Shown: positions 58,835 through 64,000 of the stretch, one piece after another
Position numbering within the stretch: the stretch's first letter is position 1
Layout: each line of letters starts with the position of its first letter
DNA from: Porogramme epimiltina
Taxonomy: Eukaryota > Basidiomycota > Agaricomycetes > Polyporales > Polyporaceae
Assembly: GCA_900155495.1 (NCBI GenBank)
Contig: FTLJ01000858.1
Coordinates: forward strand, 1-64,000
Direction: 5' to 3'
Length of the DNA stretch: 64,000 nucleotides
The notes under the pieces: model-generated
Databases searched by the model: none
Told to the model about the DNA's origin: nothing
What the model saw: the letters and a program-made list of their open reading frames with translations, nothing else
Translations under genes and position numbers: made by a program

Positions 58835-61699
58835 ATGTCCTCACAGACCAAGTTCAACGACTACCCTTATCAGTATCCAAAGGATGCGGATTATAACAAG
58901 CAGTCCATCACTATTCCTGGAACGGAACGGCCGGGAGAGACACGTAAGTGAACCATGTCCGTCCATCGCGCCAACTCAAACTCAACATTCTCCTTCCTTC
59001 GTAGCTATTTACAGGAATCGTGAGCACCTATACACCCCCTCTGCCCACGACACGCGACTCACGTGCGCCGCGTCTACCCAGCCATCTTCGGCCTCGTGAC
59101 ACTCCAGACCCCAGGCGTGTTCACGAACCTCGTCGACATCTTCGAGCAGGGCCTGAAGCGCAGCGGCGGCGGTCCGTTCCTCGGACACCGCCCGGTCCTC
59201 TCGCGCGCGCCGCTCACGTATGCGAACTACCACGTCTGGCAGTCCTGGCCAGAAGTGGACGCGCGCCGGCGCGCGTTGGGCAGCGCCGTGCACAAACTCT
59301 TCCAGACCGGAGAGCTGACCGCCGGCGGGCTCGAAACAGTTGGTATCTGGAGCAAGAACTGCCCCAGTGAGCGTTTTATGTAGGTTAAGTTCCCGTGGCG
59401 CATCGCTAACGTTCGTGTTTCACCCCCCAGACTGGCTTATTGTCGACCTTGCAATGCAGGCGTACAACAAAGTCAGCGTTCCCTTGTACGACACTCTCGG
59501 AGCAGACTCTGTGAGTAGGTGTTTCATCTTTTCTATCGACGTCATTCTCCGTGCTGAATACATCCTCAGAACATGTGTATGCCCACGCTATTTCCGTTCC
59601 TCGTATCGTCCCCTCTGACCTAACTGTACAGTGTCAATCACTCAGAATTGAGCATCGTGTTCGCGGCGTCGGAACATGTCCCTCATTTGTTGAAGCTTTC
59701 ACCGAAGCTCCCTACGCTGAAGATGATCATCTCCATGGACGATGCCAGCGACGACGCCAGACGCGTCCTCGCGGACTGGGGGAAGACGAGAGATATTAAG
59801 ATAATGGCCATAGAAGAGCGTGGGTCCCTTGTCTTAATTTCGCCTGGGCAAAGGGTATCTCATTGACGGAACCGCTCTAGTGGAGGAATTCGGGCGTGCT
59901 AACTTGACGGATGTCATTCGACCCCCTTCGAGCGCGATCGCGACCATTTGTTACACCTCGGTATGGGCTTTTGCTCCCTTGTATAAATCTCAGTCTAATG
60001 AGCACTTAGGGCACCTCGGGAACGCCGAAAGGTCAATATTACGTTGGCTTGGCGGAGTATATTGGGTTTTGAGCTGAACGCTCCGCACAGGTGTTCTCCT
60101 ATCTCACGGAAATCTGGCGACTGTTGTGAATGGCTTCCTCCATTACATTACCTGTGAGCCGGATAGGACAGCGATGTCTTTCCTTCCTCTCGCACACATT
60201 TTCGAGGTGGGCCATCCGTCCGAATCTCCGCTCGCATAGTTGATTGACACGCAGTTGGCCAGCGCTCTATGTCCCTGTGCACTGTCGCCGTCGGGAGGCG
60301 CATCGGTTACACCACGAACGACCCCTTGCGCTTGCTCGACGACATCCAAGTTCTGCGGCCACACTTTATGGCGCTCGTCCCGCGCGTCCTCAATCGTCTG
60401 TACCAGGCCATGGCGGCGGCGGGCGACGCACCGGGGATCAAGGGCGCGCTCTTCCGCAGGGCGGTCGCGACGAAGACCCATAACTTGCGCACGACCGGCG
60501 CCCTGACGCACCCGCTCTGGGACAGGCTCATTTTCCAGAAGGTGCGCACTACACGCACAGCTTTCCTTCCTGCAGATCAATAGCACGGCGCTGACGCCAA
60601 CCGCCGCGCCGCGCCTCGCATCCCGCAGATCAACAACGTCCTGGGCGGGCGCGTGAACAAGATCGCGAGCGGCTCTGCGCCGCTCGGGCAGAAGGTCGCC
60701 GAGTTCCTCAAGATCGGCACGCTCGCGGACATGGTCGACGGGTACGCGATGACGGAGAACGGCGGCTGCTGCGTGACCGTGTGGGAGCACGACCCGAGCT
60801 CCGGCGGCACCGTGGGCAGCGTCGTCCCGATCGCGGAGGTGAAGCTCATCGACGTGCCCGAGCTCGGGTACCGCGTCACGGACAAGCCGTTCCCCCGCGG
60901 CGAGTTCATCATGCGCGGCGACACGCGTTTCGTGGGCTACTACAAGGGTGTGTGATACTTCTACATTCCGCCGCTCGCGGATACGGGCTAACGATCCGTG
61001 CGCCGCTGTCAGACGAGGCGAAGACGAAGGAGACGATCGACGAGGACGGGTGGCTGCACACGGGCGACGTGGCGACGGTGGACGCGCAGGGCCGGTTCCG
61101 GATCATCGACCGGGTGAAGAACATCATGAAGCTCGCGCAGGGCGAGTACGTCGCGCTCGAGAACGTCGAGAACGTGTACGCGATGTGCCCGCTCGTCGCG
61201 CAGTCGTTCGTGTACGGCGACGGCCTCCGCCACTTCGTCGTCGGCGTCGTCGTGCCCGACCCCGCGCAGCTCGCTGCGCTCGTCGCGCGCGAGCTGGGCG
61301 CGCGCGTGGACGTGGAGGACCTGGCGGCGCTCGCGCGGTGCGTGGAGGATCCGAAGGTCGCTGCGGCGGTCCTGGCGGAGTTGGAGAAGGATGAGAACGT
61401 GAGGAAGCTGAAGGGGTGAGTAGATTGCTCGTGTGTGCAGTGCAGTGCTGATGGTGTTGTGTGGCCAGATTCGAGAAGATCAAGAGGCTCCACCTTACGT
61501 TAGACGCGTTCTCCATCGAGAACGGCTGCCTCACGCCGACCCTGAAGATCCGCAGGTGGGTCGCTGTTTGCGTACCAGCCTCTTTAGATGGTATACTCAC
61601 AAGTTGATGGATGCTCACAGGAAAGAGACGCATCAGAGGTTCAAGACGTACATTGACGCGATGTACGCTCTTCCGGACTCAGAGTCTACCAAGCTATGA
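58835..61699 (+). CDS. Long-chain fatty acid-CoA ligase (AMP-binding)
   Basis: Fourteen exons give one 690-aa frame, a normal length: 58835-58943, 59005-59019, 59082-59366, 59431-59514, 59570-59576, 59632-59819, 59881-59960, 60010-60031, 60091-60206, 60263-60541, 60629-60947, 61013-61415, 61469-61555, 61621-61699. It activates long-chain fatty acids with ATP and CoA for lipid synthesis or beta-oxidation. Motifs: VWQSWPEVDARRRALGSAVH and VGIWSKNCPNWLIVDLAMQA near the start, the ATP loop CYTSGTSGTPKGVLLSHGN, YAMTENGGC (adenylate motif), and the hinge and FACS region (WLHTGDVATVDAQGRFRIID, then RVKNIMKLAQGEY). It ends SESTKL, not a classical SKL; the last three residues TKL are near the PTS1 pattern, so a peroxisomal location is possible but not shown. 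Two exons are only 15 and 7 nt. The next gene is a tandem paralogue. Confidence 0.93.
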
Positions 61700-62645
61700 A
61701 AACGGAGAATGTTTCATAGGACGCTGGTGTGTGTGCTTATGTATGACTACTTTACTACTTACATCGAGTTGGGGAGGACAAGGCTACAGCCTTGAACATT
61801 GCTTTATACAATTGTGGAATAGACTCTGCTACGGTCATCTGACACTCTTGGCTGCCCCGCTCGCGGACCATACCCCAGACTCAGGTCCCGGAGGATTGTA
61901 TGTCCCCCCGCAACCCCATGCCACATGTATGGAGGGCCGACGCTCTTGTGCGGGGGAGATGGAGAGGATGCCGGCTCTAGCGTTGCCGAAGTAACCGGTG
62001 TATCACCGGTCCCTCCGGGGCGGTTCTACCTGATTCATTCAAGGGGGCCGCACGCGTTTTACGTCGACCTCTTTCCGTTCCCTACGAACTGTAGTAAGCT
62101 GCTATCTATCAGCGGCATGGCCTACCCTGCGCCCACTGCGTGTGAACGCCAAATGAAGGGCGCTGGCGCCTCCGAAAACTTTGGGCGCATCAAGAGTTTT
62201 GAGCCGCAACAATGTGGTGCAAACATCACAGTAATGGATGTCCGAGTCGGATTTCCGCGGCCTTTCTCATGCTGGGCGTCGAGGAAGGGATCCCGTTTAC
62301 CCTCAAGTTGTGAGCGGTCCCCAGGTTTCTTTTGGGGGCGTCCATCCTTGCCACGGCCGACTGTGGTGGGGGAGGCTGGGGAAGATCTCGATCACGAATC
62401 TGGTAGTGTCCCGCCTTCGATCACGCAGGGAGATTGGCGCCAGGGACGCGACGCGACTGCCCGGACGTTTGGCAGGCGGAGGAGCGTGCGAGAGCGGGCG
62501 CGCAGTGCGCCCCCCAACCAGCCCGGAATGCCGTCCTCCCCACCGCCCCTGGCCGGCCTCGTCAGCACCGGCTTTGTCTCCCTCTTTACTCTCCGCCATC
62601 CACCCCCGCGAGCACCGCTATACCCCCTCCCTTTCTCTCTCCAAA
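61700..62645. other. intergenic region between the tandem acyl-CoA synthetases
   Basis: About 945 nt. No gene is supported; plus-strand open frames at 61925-62659 end in low-complexity sequence and match nothing. The stretch next to 62645 is C/T-rich, as expected for a 5' UTR. Confidence 0.5.
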
Positions 62646-64000
62646 ATGGTCGCCCCTAAGCTCAACAAATACCCCATCTTCCTCCCGCCCAATGCCGACT
62701 ACAACAAGCAGACCATCGCCGTCCCGGGCACAGAGCGTCCAGGAGAAACAGGTGCGCGTTGCCCCGCGCGTCCTCGCGCACGAAACGCAAAATGCTAAAG
62801 TTGCTCCACTGTGCGGCCACTCGAAGCGACCTTCCGGAACTGTGAGTGTTCGCGCGTTCCTTCGCGCCTCGGCTCCTGACCGCCCTCTCACGCGGCCCCA
62901 ATAATCGCTCTGCTTCGGCGTTCGCGCGCGCCCAGCCCAGCACCCGCTCGTGACCGTCGAGACGCCCGGTGTGATCACAAACTGCGTCGACATCTTCGAG
63001 GAGGGCCTCCGTCGCAGCAAGGGTGGACGCTTCCTCGGCCACCGCCCCGTCCTCTCCAAGAAGCCGCTCACCTACGCCAACTACCACGTCTGGCAGTCAT
63101 GGCCGGAAGTCGATGCGCGTCGGCGCGCGGTCGGCAGCGCGGTGCACAAGCTGTTCCAGACGAAGGTGCTCGGAGGAGGGGAGCTCGAAACGGTTGGGAT
63201 TTGGAGCAAAAACTGCCCTAGTATGTGATATTCTTGTCCGCATACAGTTCAAGCGACTAATGGTACGATGTAGATTGGCTTCTTGTGGACCTCGCGATGC
63301 AGGCCTATCGAAAGGTCGGGGTGCCTCTTTACGATACCCTCGGCGCGGATTCAGTTGGTGCGTAATTCGTTTCTCTCGCGCAAGGCCTTCTCTGACCCAC
63401 AGCACAGAATATGTGTACGCACGCATGCCCTAGGACCTTCTGAAACCTTCTCATGTCTTTGTCTAGCATTAACCACGCAGAACTCAGCATCATTTTCGCG
63501 GCCACGGAACACATCCCGTTCCTTTTGAAGATTGTGCCCAAGGTCCCCACTCTTAAGATGATTGTGTCAATGGGCCCGCTGGAGCATGATGAGAAACACG
63601 TCCTCAACGCGTGGGCGGATTCACAAGGCGTCAAGTTGATGACCATGGAAGAGTGTATGTCTTTCCGCTCAGTAATATTCTGTCTTTATATTTATATCTA
63701 AGCCTTCCTCAGTGGAGGACTTTGGCCGTGCAAATCTTGTGGACATCATTCGGCCAGCGTCACATGAGGAGATTGTGACCGTCTGTTATACTTCTGTACG
63801 TCTTGCCTTTCTTCTCGTCGCCTGCTGCTGGCTTAACTGTGGTGTAGGGCACTTCGGGTACACCTAAAGGTTAGTTGATGGTTTCTCACCGGATCATATA
63901 AATGCTGACGGTATGCAATGCAGGTGTCTTGCTCTCTCACGGGAACATGGCCGCGGCTGTGTATGACTATCTTCACTACTCAACGATCGAAGAAGGCAAA
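62646..64000 (+). CDS. Long-chain fatty acid-CoA ligase, second tandem copy (cut by window end)
   Basis: Starts MVAPKLNKYPIFLPPNADYN at 62646. Exons visible: 62646-62751, a 15-nt exon 62827-62841, 62936-63220, then the DWLLVDLAMQAY exon, a 7-nt exon 63408-63414 and 63467 onward. The last visible sequence is the ATP-loop region (SGTSGTPK, then GVLLSHGNMAAAVYDYLH), after which the window ends. Up to that point it follows the first copy almost residue for residue (for example VWQSWPEVDARRRAVGSAVH and ETVGIWSKNCP) and shares intron positions, so the pair arose by tandem duplication. The N-terminal 25 residues and several loops differ, suggesting the copies have diverged, perhaps in substrate range or location. 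Confidence 0.9.

Overview
The window looks like nuclear DNA of a filamentous basidiomycete, probably an Agaricomycete. It is GC-rich and densely genic, with many 48-70 nt GT-AG introns. It carries fungal or basidiomycete hallmark families (Rtt109 acetyltransferase, DUF6534 membrane protein, Aim41, Fcf2, fungal SCF cullin, sedolisin protease). No bacterial, viral or recognisable transposon protein gene was seen. Where exon coordinates are given, the splice sites were read by eye and checked for a continuous frame.

Layout, left to right. (1) 1-809: the 5' part of an unidentified Ser/Pro-rich protein on the minus strand, running off the edge. (2) 810-5543: an unusually GC- and CpG-rich, strand-asymmetric tract without a supportable gene, with a 2-nt N gap. 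(3) 5.5-14.8 kb: RTT109 (-), a DUF6534 seven-helix-type membrane protein (-) and a SAP-motif protein (+). (4) 15.1-28.4 kb: compact housekeeping block with CUL1 (-), AIM41 (+), PCNA (-), a secreted S53 peptidase (+), FCF2 (-) and COQ5 (+), the last two sharing a 185-bp divergent promoter. (5) 28.4-31.5 kb: a gene-poor segment holding a head-to-head inverted duplication. Its two diverged arms each carry a TATA-like box, a conserved mini-ORF and a hairpin. (6) 31.5-53.3 kb: three large minus-strand genes, namely a 1,256-aa PH-domain protein, the spliceosome core PRP8 and a PX-PH phospholipase D. (7) 53.9-57.6 kb: a PHD-finger protein and a single gene joining a SET domain to a Tad3-type tRNA deaminase subunit. 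(8) 57.7-64 kb: a small TIGR04076-type protein (-) and two tandem long-chain acyl-CoA synthetase genes (+), the second cut by the window end.

There is no obvious pathway cluster. The genes are mainly core nuclear functions: replication and chromatin (RTT109, PCNA, SET, PHD), splicing (PRP8), ribosome biogenesis (FCF2), tRNA editing (Tad3 part) and ubiquitination (CUL1). Lipid and mitochondrial functions (PLD, acyl-CoA synthetases, COQ5, AIM41) and one secreted protease make up the rest.

The most notable items are the PCNA with a roughly 114-residue charged insert in place of a short loop, the SET-Tad3 fusion, the head-to-head inverted duplication with hairpins, the two microexons conserved between the tandem acyl-CoA synthetases, and the 4.7-kb CpG-rich empty tract.
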